A DNA stretch of 64,000 nucleotides from positions 140,775,596 through 140,839,595 of the forward strand of contig OZ038381.1 in NCBI GenBank assembly GCA_964036045.1, read 5' to 3'. This stretch comes from Eutreptiella sp. 'Long Island Sound 2002' (taxonomy: Eukaryota; Euglenozoa; Euglenophyceae; Eutreptiales; Eutreptiaceae). Positions 1 through 11,761 of this stretch are shown piece by piece. Numbering within the stretch: the stretch's first letter is position 1; the number at the start of each line of letters is the position of its first letter. Under the pieces are notes generated by a model. The model made no database searches. It was not told the origin of the DNA and worked only from the letters and a program-made list of their open reading frames with translations. Position numbers and translations under genes: made by a program.

Positions 1-615
1 GAAGCCGCCATGGACCCAGCGGGAGCCAACGGCGATGACGCTCTCGTTGACAATGACGACGACGATGAGCCCGCCGAGATGGCCGTTTGTGCCTTCGTGG
101 CCAACAACGGCGCGGGGAACAACCGGGGAAGCTGGAAGCCCCTGCAGCCGGGTTAGAAGAAGAAGGAGAAGAGGGACCCCCGTCGCATTGGCAGCCCTCC
201 GCTGTCCTTTGGGGAGTTCATACGAGCTCACCCTCAGGGCTGTTTCGTGTGTTATGGGAGGAAGCAAGGCTTCAACCATGACCACCGAACATGCCCCATC
301 CACCTGGCCGACACGGAGGCCTACAAGAAGGCGCACAGGTCGAAGAAGCGTGCACCTGCGGGTATCCGGGAGGCCAAAGTGGAGGTGGACAAGGACGAGC
401 TCTCCAAGCTGATGTCGGTGGGGACCGAGTTGGCCAAGGAGATCCAGGAGATCAAGAGAAACTGGGTCCCCAGGTCGGACAACAAGAACAAGGAGAACAA
501 CCAGAACGACCAGAACAAGGACAAGGACAAGAAGCCTAGGAATAGGAGGAAGAAGAGTGTCAACGAGGTTGATGCGGAGGAGAATACCCCTCCTTCCACA
601 ACCGACGCCCCCTAG
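1..615 (+). pseudogene. gag C-terminus with CCHC-type knuckle, interrupted by an in-frame TAG
   Basis: This reads as the C-terminal part of a retrotransposon Gag (nucleocapsid). Frame 1 has an acidic Asp-rich linker, then TAG at 154-156, then continues in frame through a basic segment to a knuckle CFVC...H.H..C (C-x2-C with His and Cys about 10-14 residues on, near 244-288). A Lys/Asn/Asp-rich tail ends at TAG 613-615. The second copy has a stop (TGA) at exactly the same first position, so this may be an element feature rather than random decay. The 5' end is cut by the window edge. Confidence 0.75.
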
Positions 616-1620
616 CGGAGCCCCTGCAGCCAAGGGCCCCAGCTAGGGCGGTCGCAGGATGGTGTCGTCGGAAGCGCCACACCATCCCAGTCGGGAGTCG
701 GTAAGCACAAAGTGACTGCCGCGGGCGGAAGGCCCGGTCTGGCACCCAGTCGCGGTGGCAGGGTGAGGGCAAGTGAGGGCACGAACCCTTGCACCCGTCC
801 ATCCTTCGCGACCAAGAATGTGTTGGATGTACTTCAAGATCTTTCCGAGAGTATCGGAGGATCACCCGGACCGCAGCTGGATGCTGCAGATGGGCAGCCT
901 GAGCCCATTGTCCACGACCTGCACCAGTCGCTTGTTGAGCTTCTGGAACGGCCGGAGATCCTGAGCTTGCACGCCGTCCGCCGAGTGGGGCGTGAGCGGC
1001 AGTTGCACCTTAAGGTCCGTGCCTTATGCGGGGAAGTGGAAAAGGTTTTCGACGTGTTGGTCGACACAGGAGCACAGGTCAGCTTGGTCAAGGCTGGCCT
1101 ACTTCCACCAGAGTGTTTGACTGACAGTCGGAAACCTGTCAGGCTGAAGGTGGCAAACGGCCAGTACATGGTGGGAGGCACGAAGGAAGCGGCCTTTGGG
1201 CTGCAGTTCGTAAACCACCGTGAGCTGAGCCGCCCAGACCTCGGCAAGGAAATCCTCCTGCAAGGTCGCTTCTACGAGGCCGAGATGGACTGGGACATGA
1301 TCGTTGGGTACGACTTCATGATGGAGATGGACTCCGGCGTCCTCCCGGCCCAGGCCTCCATGACCCTGTACCAGGACGACCAGCTCTCGTGGCTTTCGTC
1401 ACCTGAGCACCATGTGGAATGCCAATGGATCCAGCCCGAACGCAATCAGCTCGAAGTAGCTGCGCTGGACACTGAGCCAACTGGGCCAGCAAACCAGGAG
1501 TACGGCGTAGTGCCGGAAGTGGCGAGCCGAGTGGTTGCAGACTTGGGAGCTTCGGATCTGGCCCTGGATGCGTTCTCTTCAGGAACCTCCGCCCATCTGC
1601 GGGTCTGTGAGAAGTACTAG
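616..1620 (+). pseudogene. Retropepsin-like protease and spacer, ends at a premature TAG
   Basis: Same frame as the preceding gag, directly after the TAG at 613-615. The aspartic protease motif LVDTGAQVSL is visible, with D-T-G-A at 1063-1074. It would process the Gag-Pol polyprotein. The frame ends at TAG 1618-1620, where the second copy has TGG (Trp), so this is a G-to-A nonsense change. The homologous reading continues to 1714 before the deletion junction. In this copy gag and protease share one frame, unlike the frameshifted second copy. Confidence 0.75.
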
Positions 1621-1714
1621 AGCGCACAGGACTCCGCGTGGAAGAAGCACTGGGGTCCGCATCAGGGCTTGATGTGGATCCATTGCCCCAGATGGGACAT
1701 TCCAAGGGCGATAG

Positions 1715-3850
1715 TGAAGCGGTACCCAGAACCCCATGGCTAGGTTAGGGCATACAACCGGTCTCCGGTCCACTAACCCCATGTACGGAAGGGAAGACCG
1801 GTCTCCGGTCCACTAACCCCATGTTGGAAGGCGCCCGTTGACGCCCGGTGCGAGCCCGGCGGGAACGTGTTCCGTGCCGTGAAGCCCCGCATCGGCAACC
1901 GATGCACCGCCAGCGGAGATTTGTATATCAGAATATCAGGAATCAACAGGGTTTTTTTTTTCATATTGTTACCGTCAATTTTTACGCTTCCGTTCTGATA
2001 TTCACTGTTTTGACTGCTGGCGGTTGGATCGCGACTTTACCGTAACCGCCAGTTTAACTGTTTATAATGGAAATTTTAACGCTATCCGTGACGAAGGCTC
2101 TAAAGTCTTCAGGAATTGCGTTGATGCATCCGCAATTTTCACATTGTACACTCGCAACCTTAATCCGAATTTTTCAGGATGTCGAAATCGGATTTTCGAC
2201 TTCGACATCCCCGCACTTGATTTGACCTCTTTCGAGTGGACCTACGTGCTTCCCTATGCACGAATCAACTTTCCTTTTATCCTGCCCTCCATTTGTATTA
2301 AAGATATGGGCAAAACAAAGTTGATTCGTGAGGCCACTTGTGAAGGTCATATCTCGTGTTGCTTGCGAGCAATGACAATAGGGAAACGTGGGATGTATTC
2401 AGAATACTCCCGACGTAATTGAGGAAGCATTATACGCATTGCGTCTCCACACGTGCGCGCTAGTGTAATGGATCATGGTCAAGAGGGTAGAGTTTGCGTT
2501 ATAACTCTTGGGCCATGATATTGCGTGCATTAAGATAACTTTCGAGTGTAGCGCGCGAGTGTTGGTGTTGCATAGAAACTCTCCTTGAGTTCCTATGAGC
2601 GATTGACACAACGTTATGCCCTTGGAGGGGCATGACATATCGTGGGGGGAGCTACCTTTTTGGGCAATATGTGGTATGTGCCATGTATTGTGTTTCGTGC
2701 CCATTTGGCGGGTCCATCGCTCCAAGCCAAACCCGCCAATGGACCTCATATTGTGCAAGCCCCTTCTCCATACTCCCTACGATCAATTGCAAGCCTAACC
2801 TTCGTGAAGGAAAGCTTGTGTGGCGATCCCGAAGCGATGCGTTGGGAGCAAGGTGTGTGTTTTGCAATTTTCCATAATTTCATGGGCCCACTTGGGAAGT
2901 AGCGCTCGTGACCTTTCAAAGCGCCCCAAGTGGAGCACATATGTGGAATCGAAGGTCATTGGTGTCAAGTCATTTTGTTTAGAAGGATTAGTTGATTGCA
3001 CGATCCAAGCCGAAGATATTATAATATAATTGTGCACCCTTCAAGGCACTTTTGTGTATCTTCGTGCCAATTGTGCCGGTTGTGACCCGTCATGATGTCA
3101 AGTGGCGACCTTGTATCTCAACGTTGCGCTCAATTGACATCATGACCCAAGTATGTTATGAGGGTACATACTTCGCTGCTCAACATATCTTGGACCCGGC
3201 GTCATTCCCACGCGTGGCTCGCCCGGCCAGGGCAACGCCAATGGCTCACAGGGTAGGAGGCAGGACCTAGGACTTATATCTGAGTGTACAACTTGAAATT
3301 AGGTCCGGGCTCCCTATGGGCATGGAGAAATGGGCCGCCAATTGAGCACACAGAAGGGGGAAATTAGGGTCCCAAAATGGGGTCATTTTGGCTGCTCGAA
3401 ATGAGCCAAAATTCGGGGTGCTCCCAATAGTATATCTCCACGCCGGCTTGGAGATCAGATTCGCCATTCCATACGCCATCCACCACCAGTCCAACGAAGA
3501 CTCCCATGCCCTTGGCTCTCAAAGATCTCCATGCCACTAGGCGTGGTGACGATCCCAATTGGGTCCACAAATGCCAAAATGGTAACATTGCCCACACTCA
3601 CTTTGGGCTAGCGCCTTACCGAAGGTTGCTCCGCTTCGCCCACGTGGTGTGTGAACCATGGGGACCATTATGCATAACACCCATGTCATATATGGTCCAT
3701 TGGTCCATGCGTCCGGCGTGCACGGGTGGGCTCAACATAGTGCACGGCGGGCAGCAAAAGTGTGAAATTGCTCAAAATGGCCAAAAATGCGCACACTCAT
3801 GGTTGGGGCAAATAAGGCACATGCCCGACTTGGACCGAAGTGTGCCATAG
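1715..3850 (+). mobile_element. Shared long terminal repeat (5' LTR of chromovirus element 2)
   Basis: Begins TGAAGCGGTACCCAGAACC, identical to the sequence immediately after the polypurine tract at 11762. The first 1.49 kb (to 3207) is colinear with 11762-13409. The rest (3208 to about 3936) matches the second LTR region only in reverse complement, because that one is inverted. Both copies keep a hairpin (1889-1905) and a 13-bp inverted pair GTCATGATGTCAA/TTGACATCATGAC near 3090-3145. TGGTATCA at 3854-3861 resembles the start of a tRNA-iMet primer site, so the LTR probably ends just before it; the exact end is uncertain. ORFs inside it are not coding. Confidence 0.8.
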
Positions 3851-3936
3851 GATTGGTATCAAGTCATATGTGTCCAACATATCTTTTGGGCGTCGCCCAA
3901 CTCCTCCGGTTTTGGGAATGGCAGGGTCGCCAAGTC

Positions 3937-5289
3937 ACTGAAGACCTGCCTCCCGCGGATGCGGAGAAATATGTCTTCAGACGGTTCAGGTACCGCCTGC
4001 CAGAAGTGCTCGGAGAGCTATACTTCGTGGTGACCAAGGAGGGGAGAATCAAGACCCTCAAGGAAGCCAAGAAGTGGCTCAACGAGCAGGAGCGGGTGGA
4101 CGCTCCGCAGGTGGCTGCCAAGCGGTGGAAGTCCATCAAGCTTGAGCATGATGGACGGGAGATCCGCCTACGGGACTGGCGTGACTTCCGAGGGAAATAC
4201 ACCCTCTTCCACCGCAACGTGGAGGATTGGAACGAGGGTGACGAGCAGGCTCGCCTGCTCTCCATGCTGCCGGAAGCATGGATCAAGAGGGTCACCAAGA
4301 AGGAATCCAAGCGGGCCAAGTCCAACCACACGGTCAAGATGATGCTCCCCAAAGAGTATCATACGAACGTGGTGGCTTGGGCGAAGAAGAACGTGGCCCG
4401 GGATGTCAAACGGCACTCCCTGCGGAACGCTCTCCTCATCACCGTCTCGGGCGATCGCGAGAAGACCGCGATGTGGCGCCTTGACGAGTGTGAGTTGAGC
4501 GGCCAGACCATCCGTCTGCAGGCCATCCCGGCGCGGATGAGCTGCGACGAGATCCTGGAGTGGGTTGGAGAGGAGGTGCTCAAGGAGTACCGGAACCTCC
4601 ACCACACCCGCGGGTTGAGGCCCGGCGACCGCAACGTCAACTACGTTGGCGAGGGACCTGGCGGGGAAGCTGCCATGGACCCAGCGGGAGCCGGCGGCGA
4701 TGAGACTCTCGTCGACGATGACGACGACGATGAGCCCGCCGAAGTGGCCGTGTGTGCCTACGTGGCCAAGAACCCGAGCGCGGGGAGCAAACCGGGAAAC
4801 TGGAAGCCCCTGCAGCAGGGTTGAAGGAAGCAGGAGAAGAGGGACCCTCGCCGCATTGGCGACCCTCTGCTGTCCTTTGGGGAGTTCATACGAGCTCACC
4901 CGCAGGGCTGCTTCGTGTGTTATGGGAGGAAGAAAGGCTTCAACCATGACCACCGAGCATGCCCCATCCACCAGGCCGACACGGAGGCCTACAAGAAGGC
5001 GCACGGGTCGAAGAAGCGTGCGCCCGCGGGTATCCGGGAAGCCAAGGTGGAGGTCGACAAGGACGAGCTGGCGAAGGTGATGTCGTCGGTGGGGACCGAG
5101 TTGGCCAAGGAGATCCAGGAGATCAAGCGGAACTGGGTCCCCAGATCGGACAACAAGAACAAGGAGAACAACCAGAATGACCAGAACAAGGACAAGGACA
5201 AGAAGGGTAAGAAAGGTGGAAGGAAGAAGGGCGTCAACGAGGTTGATGCGGAGGAGAACACCCCTTCTTCCAGAACCAACGCCCCCTAG
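3937..5289 (+). pseudogene. gag of chromovirus element 2, N-terminus deleted, two in-frame stops
   Basis: Frame 1 encodes a Gag capsid region (from ...EDLPPADAEKYV...), an Asp-rich linker, TGA at 4822-4824, then in frame a knuckle CFVC...H.H..C near 4910-4955, a Lys/Asn-rich tail and TAG 5287-5289. The open frame runs upstream to an ATG at 3787, but residues before about 3937 are LTR and leader sequence. The native start, seen in the third copy as an ATG on the minus strand at 13447, has been lost by a deletion near 3937. Stops at both positions are also present in element 1 (TAG, TAG). Confidence 0.85.
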
Positions 5290-8200
5290 CGGAGCCCCTG
5301 CAGCCAAGGGCCCCAGCTAGGGTGGTCGCAGGATGGTGTCGTCGGAAGCGCCGAACCATCCCAGTCGGGAGTCGAAAAGCACAAAGGGACTGCCGCGGGC
5401 GGAAGGCCCGGTCCGGCACCCAGTCGCGGAGGCGGGGTGAGGGCAAGTGAAGGCACGAACCCTTGCACCTGTCCGTCCTTCGGACCAAGAATGTGTTTGA
5501 TGTACTTCAAGATCTATCCGAGAGTATCGGAGGATCACCCGGACCGCAGCTGGATGCTGCAGATGGGCAGCCTGAGCCCATTGTCCACGACCTGCACCAG
5601 TCGCTTGTTGAGCTTCTGGAACGGCCGGAGATCCTGAGTTTGCACGCCGTGCGCCGTGTCGGTCGCGAGCGGCAGTTGCATCTTAAGGTCCGTGCCTTAT
5701 GCGGGGAAGTGGAAAAGGTTTTCGACGTGTTGGTCGACACGGGAGCTCAAGTCAGCTTGGTCAAGGCTGGCCTACTTCCACCAGAGTGTCTGACCGACAG
5801 TCGGAAACCTGTCAGGCTGAAGGTGGCGAACGGCCAGTACATGGTGGGAGGCACGAAGGAAGCGGCCAGTGGGCTGCAGTTTGTGAACCATCGTGAGCTG
5901 AGCCGCCCAGACCTCGGCAAGGAAATCCTCCTGCACGGTCGCTTCTACGAGGCGGAGATGGACTGGGACATGATCGTCGGGTACGCTTTCATGATGGAGA
6001 CGGACTCCGGCGTCCTCCCGGCCCAGGCCTCCATGACCCTGTACCAGGACGACCAACTCTCGTGGCTTTCGTCACCTGAGCACCATGTGGAATGCCAATG
6101 GATCCACCCCAAACGCAATCGGCTCGAAGTGGCCGCGCTGGACACTGAGCCAACTGGTCCTGCAAACCAGGAGTACGGCGTAAGGCCGGAAGTGGCGAGC
6201 CGAGTTGTCGCGGACTTGGGAGCTTCGGATCTGGCCCTGGATTCGTTCTCTTCAGGAACCTCCGCCCATCTGCGGGTCTGTGAGAAGTACTGGAGCGCAC
6301 AGGACTCCACGTGGAAGAAGCACTGGGGTCCGCATCAGGGATTGATGTGGATCCATTGCCCCCGTTGGGACATTCCAAGAGCGATAGCGAAGATTCGCAA
6401 GGACCGCTCCAAGGCAGTGCTGGTTGTTCCTATGGGATGCACCGAGGAGGAAAGTACCCGACATTGGGTAGCCTCATTGACCAACATGACCTTAAACAAG
6501 GTCGTCCTACCGGCTGGAGAGAGTGTCTATCAGGACGCTAAGGGACAGCCCATGCCACCCCAGAGATGGCCAACGGAATTCCACTATGTGGATGGGGGCC
6601 TTGATCAGGCCGACGCCACGGACTTCGTGTGTGTCAACCGCATCATAGCAGAGCCATGGCGGCAATGCTTTGCGGTTCCCCCTGTTGACATCGAAGAATC
6701 GGAATCAGAAGACCCCCTCACTGAAGAGGAGTGGGATCTGGTTCAGGGGTATATGGATCAGCCCTTTCACGACTGGGGAAACCAGCGTGAGGGCAAGGGC
6801 CAGGACAGAGCCTGGTGGGAAGTGGACTCGATCGTCTCTGGTTCCTATGACGGGAACACCTTCGTGCAGAGGGTGCTGGACCACCTATGCAGCCAGGACG
6901 AGCCAATCGGGGGTAACCCACCCACCTACGGCGATCTATTCCGAGGCAAGACCAGAGATGGCCCTTTGGGCTACCTGGGAAGACCACCTGAGCCGAAAGC
7001 GAGCGGAGTAGCTACCCCTCAAGTAAGCTCCGTGGTCCAGGTGCCCGGAAAAGCCAAGGCGGAGTCCGATGATTGCCCCAAGATTCAGGCATTGAGGGCC
7101 AGGCTGAAGCAGAAGTATGGTGATACCTTCTTCAGCGGTAAGCCTGTGTTTCCGCCACCGGTGCGTGGACCGTATGGCGAGGCCAAGATACGACTGAAGC
7201 AGGACCCCCGTGTGTATCGCCACCGGGAGTTTGCCCTGAGGGGCGAGAGGAAGGAGGCCATGGAGAAGATCCTCGGTGACGTCATCCAGAGAGGCTGGCT
7301 TAGCCGTGCCACTCCGAATGGACCTCTCCGTGCTTTGTCGTCCCCAAGAAGGTGGCCGGTGAGTGGCGGCTCGTGGTCGACTACCGCGGCCTGAACGCCC
7401 AAACGCAGCATGATAGCTATACGCTTCCCCTCATTGAGGACATGCTGCAAAAGCAACACCGGCGGAGGATCTTCACGGTGATTGACCTGAAACATGGTTA
7501 TCATCAGATGCCTCTCGCCGAGGAGTCCCGTGCCTGCACAGCCATGAGCACCCCACTTGGACCTCTCCAGTGGAAGGTGATGCCCATGGGCGTTACCAAC
7601 GGCAATGCGGCTTTTCAGCGGATGCTGGAGAACCCGCTTGAGCCGGTGCGCGACTGTGCGGACCCCTTCGTGGACGACGTGATCATCGCGTCCGGGGACC
7701 CCAGTATGAGCTACGAGGAGCTCCTGGAGGCACACGAGAGGGACGTCACTCGAGTGCTGGACCTTCTGGTTCGGCACAAACTCACGGGCAGCAGTGACAA
7801 GGCCACCATTGCGATAAGCGAGGTGGTCTTTGCTGGCCACGTGGTTGGGAACGGGCAGCGAAAGCCCATACCTGGCAAGGTGGCTGCGATTGAGCACTGG
7901 GAAAAGCCCAAGACGGTCTCTGAGCTACGGGCGTATCTGGGGTTCTGCAACTACTACTCGGGGTATATCAAAATGTATGCCAAGTATGCAGCCCCCATGA
8001 CGACCATGCTCAGGGGCAACCGAGAGGAGACCAAGAAGGGGTCCAAGAAGGCTCTGGTCTGGACAGCTGAGTCCGACCGTACCTTTGAGGGGATGAAGCA
8101 GGCGCTGCTATCCGCAGTGGGTCTGCACCTCGTGGATCCCGACCGAGGGTTCGTCCTGCGCACCGACGCTTCCGACTACGCCATTGGCGCTGTGTTGGAG

Positions 8201-10270
8201 CAAGTGCTTGACAACGGGAGGCACCTGCCCGTGGCCTTCTGGAGCCGAGTCCTGGCGAAAGGCCGAAGACGGACGTGGACGCCCCGTGAAAAGGAGGCGT
8301 ATGCCATCGTCATGGCTCTCAGGAAATGGGCTGGGTACATAGCCCTCCATCCCGTCACCGTCTGCACCGACCATCAGAGTCTGCAGTCGTGGCACAAGGA
8401 GCACGTGGACACCCCCTCAGGTCCCGCCTCCCGACGGGCAAGATGGCATGAGACCTTGGCCAAGTTCGACCTCACGGTTGTGTATATTCCTGGAAAGGAT
8501 AACACCTTGGCGGACTGTCTCAGTAGGTGGGCCTATCCCGCCAGCAAGGGCATGACGGATATCTCTGCCCATGGCGATGAGGCTGAGACCGCTGAAGCCA
8601 AGAGGATCATCGAAATGGAGCGCCTGATGGAGGAGGAGGGTGCTAAATGCTTCGTCGTCATGGCTGCAGATGCCCCCCTCGCGTCGAGGGTGAGCAGAGC
8701 GGTCAGTGTACTCGCCCCTGATGGAGCTGAGTCCGACAAGCACCTCTTCCCGGAGTCTTGCCTCCAGGACGACTGGACCGACGACTACGCCAAGTCCGAG
8801 GCCTTTGCGGCCGAGTATAGGGCTGTGACCGACCCTGATGACGGGCAGAAGTGGCCAAAGGGGCTGACTGAGGAAGATGGCAAGCTCTACCGGAATGGTA
8901 AGCTGCTAGTACCAGAGTCCCGGGTGCTCGAGCTGTGTGAAGCTTGGCACCACCACATGCTGCACCAAGGGGTCAAGAAGCAAGCTCTTGACATGCAGCG
9001 TCGGTTCGAGATCGACCATATCGTTCTCTACACCGCCATCAAGAGGGTGGGGAAGGGTTGCTCGGTCTGTCAGGCCTGCAATCCCGATAACCGGAACGTC
9101 AAGGGGGAAGCCCAATGGACCCCGGTTCCTGACCAGCCCATGGAGAGCGTGGCCATGGACGTCTTCTCCATGCCCGAAGTGCACATTGGCCAGGAGACCT
9201 TTGACTGTGTGGTTCTCTGTGTGGACCGCCACAGCGGCTACGTTGTAGCCGTTCCGGCACGCAAAAAGGGGTTGCTTGCCAAGGAAGTGGCAGTCATGAT
9301 GATTCGTCATTGGCTGACCGTCTTTGACATCCCCCGCACCATTTGCAGTGACCGAGGGCCCCAGTTTACTGGCGGCTGGTTCAAGGCTATGTGTTCCCTC
9401 ATGGGGATACGTCATGCCAAGAGCGTCGCCTATCTCAGCCGGTCTAACGGCCGTGCTGAAGTGGCTGGACGGCAGCTGTTCGAGAAGCTGCGCAAGATCC
9501 ACATCACCAATCCACGGCGGAACAGGTTTGAGGAGATGTGGCCTGCTCTGAAGGCCCATCATGACACACCCACTCCGGGTGGTTTGTCCCCTCACCAGAT
9601 TCTGTTCGGCAGGGACCCCCTGGGTCGGTGACTTCCCTTGTCTGGTGACGGCATGGCCATGGATGCCAAGGAATTCTTCGCGCGGCAAGAGCAAACGGCG
9701 CCGGACATCCACCAGCAGCTCGAGAAGGAGCATGCTGAGCGTCAGAAGTCCGCCCCGAGCTCGACAGCGCAAAATTTCAGGGTGGGAGACCCGGTGTGGG
9801 TGATCAGACCCCGCCCTATGGGCACCCACCGCACCAAAACCTGGTTCACACCCCGAGAGGTGGTCCGCAGGATTGGTGAGGACACCTACCGCATCATGGT
9901 GGGTCACAGACAGTTCCAGGAGCGCCACGAGAGTCAACTCCGTGTGCGGGAGCCCGACCTCTGTGGCCAACATGTGTCCCTGAGCTACGCCGCACATGAG
10001 GCTGATTCGGACGACGATTTTGCTGAGAAGGCCGACTATACAGTCGAGAAGATCCTGGCTCAGCTACCGAACGCCTCGGCACCCGGAGGTCTGGAATTCA
10101 AGGTTCGTTGGCGAGGCTATGGGCCGTCCCACGACACCTGGGAACCCGTCTCCTCGTTCGTGCCGCGGGTTAACACTCCCTTCATGGAGTACATCCGCAA
10201 GGACAAGACCAAGATCCATGTCTCAGACTTGGCAGCGCTCACCCGGGCGATTCCAGCCAGGGGTGCCTGA
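5290..10270 (+). pseudogene. pol of chromovirus element 2: protease, RT, RNase H, integrase, chromodomain
   Basis: Ty3/gypsy Pol in normal order. Protease DTGA is at 5736-5747. RT has LVVDYRGLN and a YxDD-type FVDD at 7667-7678. RNase H has TDAS, an REKEAYA Glu and TDHQSL. The integrase has an HHCC finger (8945-9080) and a D-D-35-E core: Asp 9158-9160, Asp 9350-9352, Glu 9458-9460. A chromodomain (10037 to about 10165, ending in WEPVSSF) closes the protein and would direct integration to marked chromatin. Defects are a 1-nt loss near 5481 relative to copy 1, a frameshift near 7316 inside RT, and TGA at 9629-9631. The true stop is TGA 10268-10270. Confidence 0.92.
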
Positions 10271-11750
10271 TCAGCGCCCTGAGCTCTCCCCTGCTGCATT
10301 TTGGGCACTTGTGTGGTGACGGATCGTCCCTCACTTGCTTGCTCTCTTCCATCTTTCGGTGACCTGCCATCAGAGTGGCCACATACCCCCCCCTGCTGAA
10401 TCCAGAGGAGGATGGCCCCTCTCTTCAACTTCTATTCGTCACTCCCCCGCCTGCTGAATCCTTGGGAAACCAGGTAGGGCGACTGACCTTCTCATTTTCT
10501 GAGCTCTTAGGGCCTTGAAGCCCATACGACGTTGCGCAACGGATGCCGCTGTCAGCCGCATTGCGATTTTTGGTGTGTGGTCTGGTCCCATGGCACTTGC
10601 GGGATCCGGACCAGTCGACGTGTGTCTGCAGACTATATATGGCCTGGACTCAGGCGTTTTCTTGCCCACCCTCCTGCATATGCCTTATCCTAACCGGGCC
10701 GTGGTTTGGCGCTCTGTGCAGAGTGTGTTTACACGCCTATTTACCCCGCTTTTTTTTTGCTTATCTTTCTGTCCCCCAGGATATGTGCATCTGTATGTTA
10801 GCTGTTGTCAGCCCGTCATCGAGTTATGGACTGTTTTGTCCCCCTGACGGGATGCGAGTCGACTACGAAGGCGCCCTGAGTCGCCGTGTACATGCTTCTA
10901 CATGAGGTCCAGCCTGGACCAGTACCTAAATACAGATTCTTCTGTTTGAGTGCCTGTGATACCGTGTGCCCTAGTGGCTGTGATGTGCTGCGATCCTGAT
11001 GGCGCCAGGCGGGAAGCCCAGTTGCCTGAATGCACTCCCAGCGGTCCGCCACTGTCAGTCCCAGTGTGAGCCTACCGACTCGCAGACGCACTTGCAGTCG
11101 GGTGGCGGCCTCCGGTGCTCCTGACCTCGGTCAGTCTGCCTGGGAAACTGGTGGTTTGAGGAGTCGACGCCTCCGCCCACACTGCATGAGGACTCCCTCA
11201 TGTATGGCCTTCGTGGTAATAGGGCGAGGGAAAAGACGGCCTTGATGCCCGATCCCTTAAAGAGGAGCTCGTTCGGCTGTACCACTCAGGACTCGCGTCG
11301 TGGATATGGACATGGTGCGCCCGAGGAAGGACCCGTGGGGACTCTCCCCCAGCCGGCGGGCCTTGGGAAGCTTGGGGTAGCCTGATGGATCTTTGTGGTC
11401 GCTTTCGACCTGTGGGACCACCTCGGTCGTCGTGTGACGCCTATGTTGGCCGTGTATGCCACTGCCACTGTGGTAGTGACCGTCGCAGCCGGCACCCGGT
11501 GCGCCTGGTATGGATTAACGGGTCCTTTGGATGCCGAACAATCGCCGCCAGGACCCGGGACTTGATACTTGATACTATACTTGCAGTTACTAACAGGTAC
11601 AGCACCGTACCTGTCTTACTGTGGGATTTGGGCAGCCTAACCTGCGAATCAGCCTGAAGTGAGGGTGTGACACCCCCCTCCTTCAGGGGATGGTCCTGGG
11701 TACCCGCTGCCATGCTTGGGTGTTATCGAGCCCCCCCCAGGGTTTGCTCT
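10271..11750 (+). other. 3' noncoding region of chromovirus element 2
   Basis: About 1.5 kb between the pol stop and the polypurine tract. I see no conserved ORF or second gene such as env. The last part contains ACCCCCCTCCTT (11672-11683), the perfect reverse complement of the sequence across the polypurine tract and LTR start (11751-11762). The two could pair as a hairpin. Confidence 0.6.
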
Positions 11751-11761
11751 AAGGAGGGGGG
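11751..11761 (+). promoter_or_regulatory. Polypurine tract, plus-strand priming site
   Basis: An unbroken purine run AAGGAGGGGGG directly abuts the TG that starts the 3' LTR. This is the expected RNase H-resistant primer site of an LTR retrotransposon and fixes the LTR start at 11762. Element 1 lacks it. Confidence 0.85.

Larger units (their letters stand above)
1..1714 (+). mobile_element. Chromovirus element 1: 5'- and 3'-truncated internal region
   Basis: Internal part of a Ty3/gypsy retrotransposon running from late gag to the protease-RT spacer. It matches the second copy at about 4670-6385 closely and colinearly. At 1714 the homology stops mid-pol and the sequence passes directly into an LTR beginning TGAAGCGGTACCC, with no polypurine tract. 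The 3' half of pol and the 3' leader are therefore deleted. Together with the next copy it forms a tandem array sharing an LTR, as expected from unequal recombination followed by deletion. Confidence 0.85.

Noticed and set aside
2024-3850. ORFs of 60-130 codons inside the LTR, also seen at 12230-13960
   Set aside because: Not matched in frame between the two LTR copies and partly lie across the inversion joint.
3787-3936. ATG at 3787 as the start of gag
   Set aside because: Upstream residues come from LTR and leader sequence; the third copy shows a different native start.
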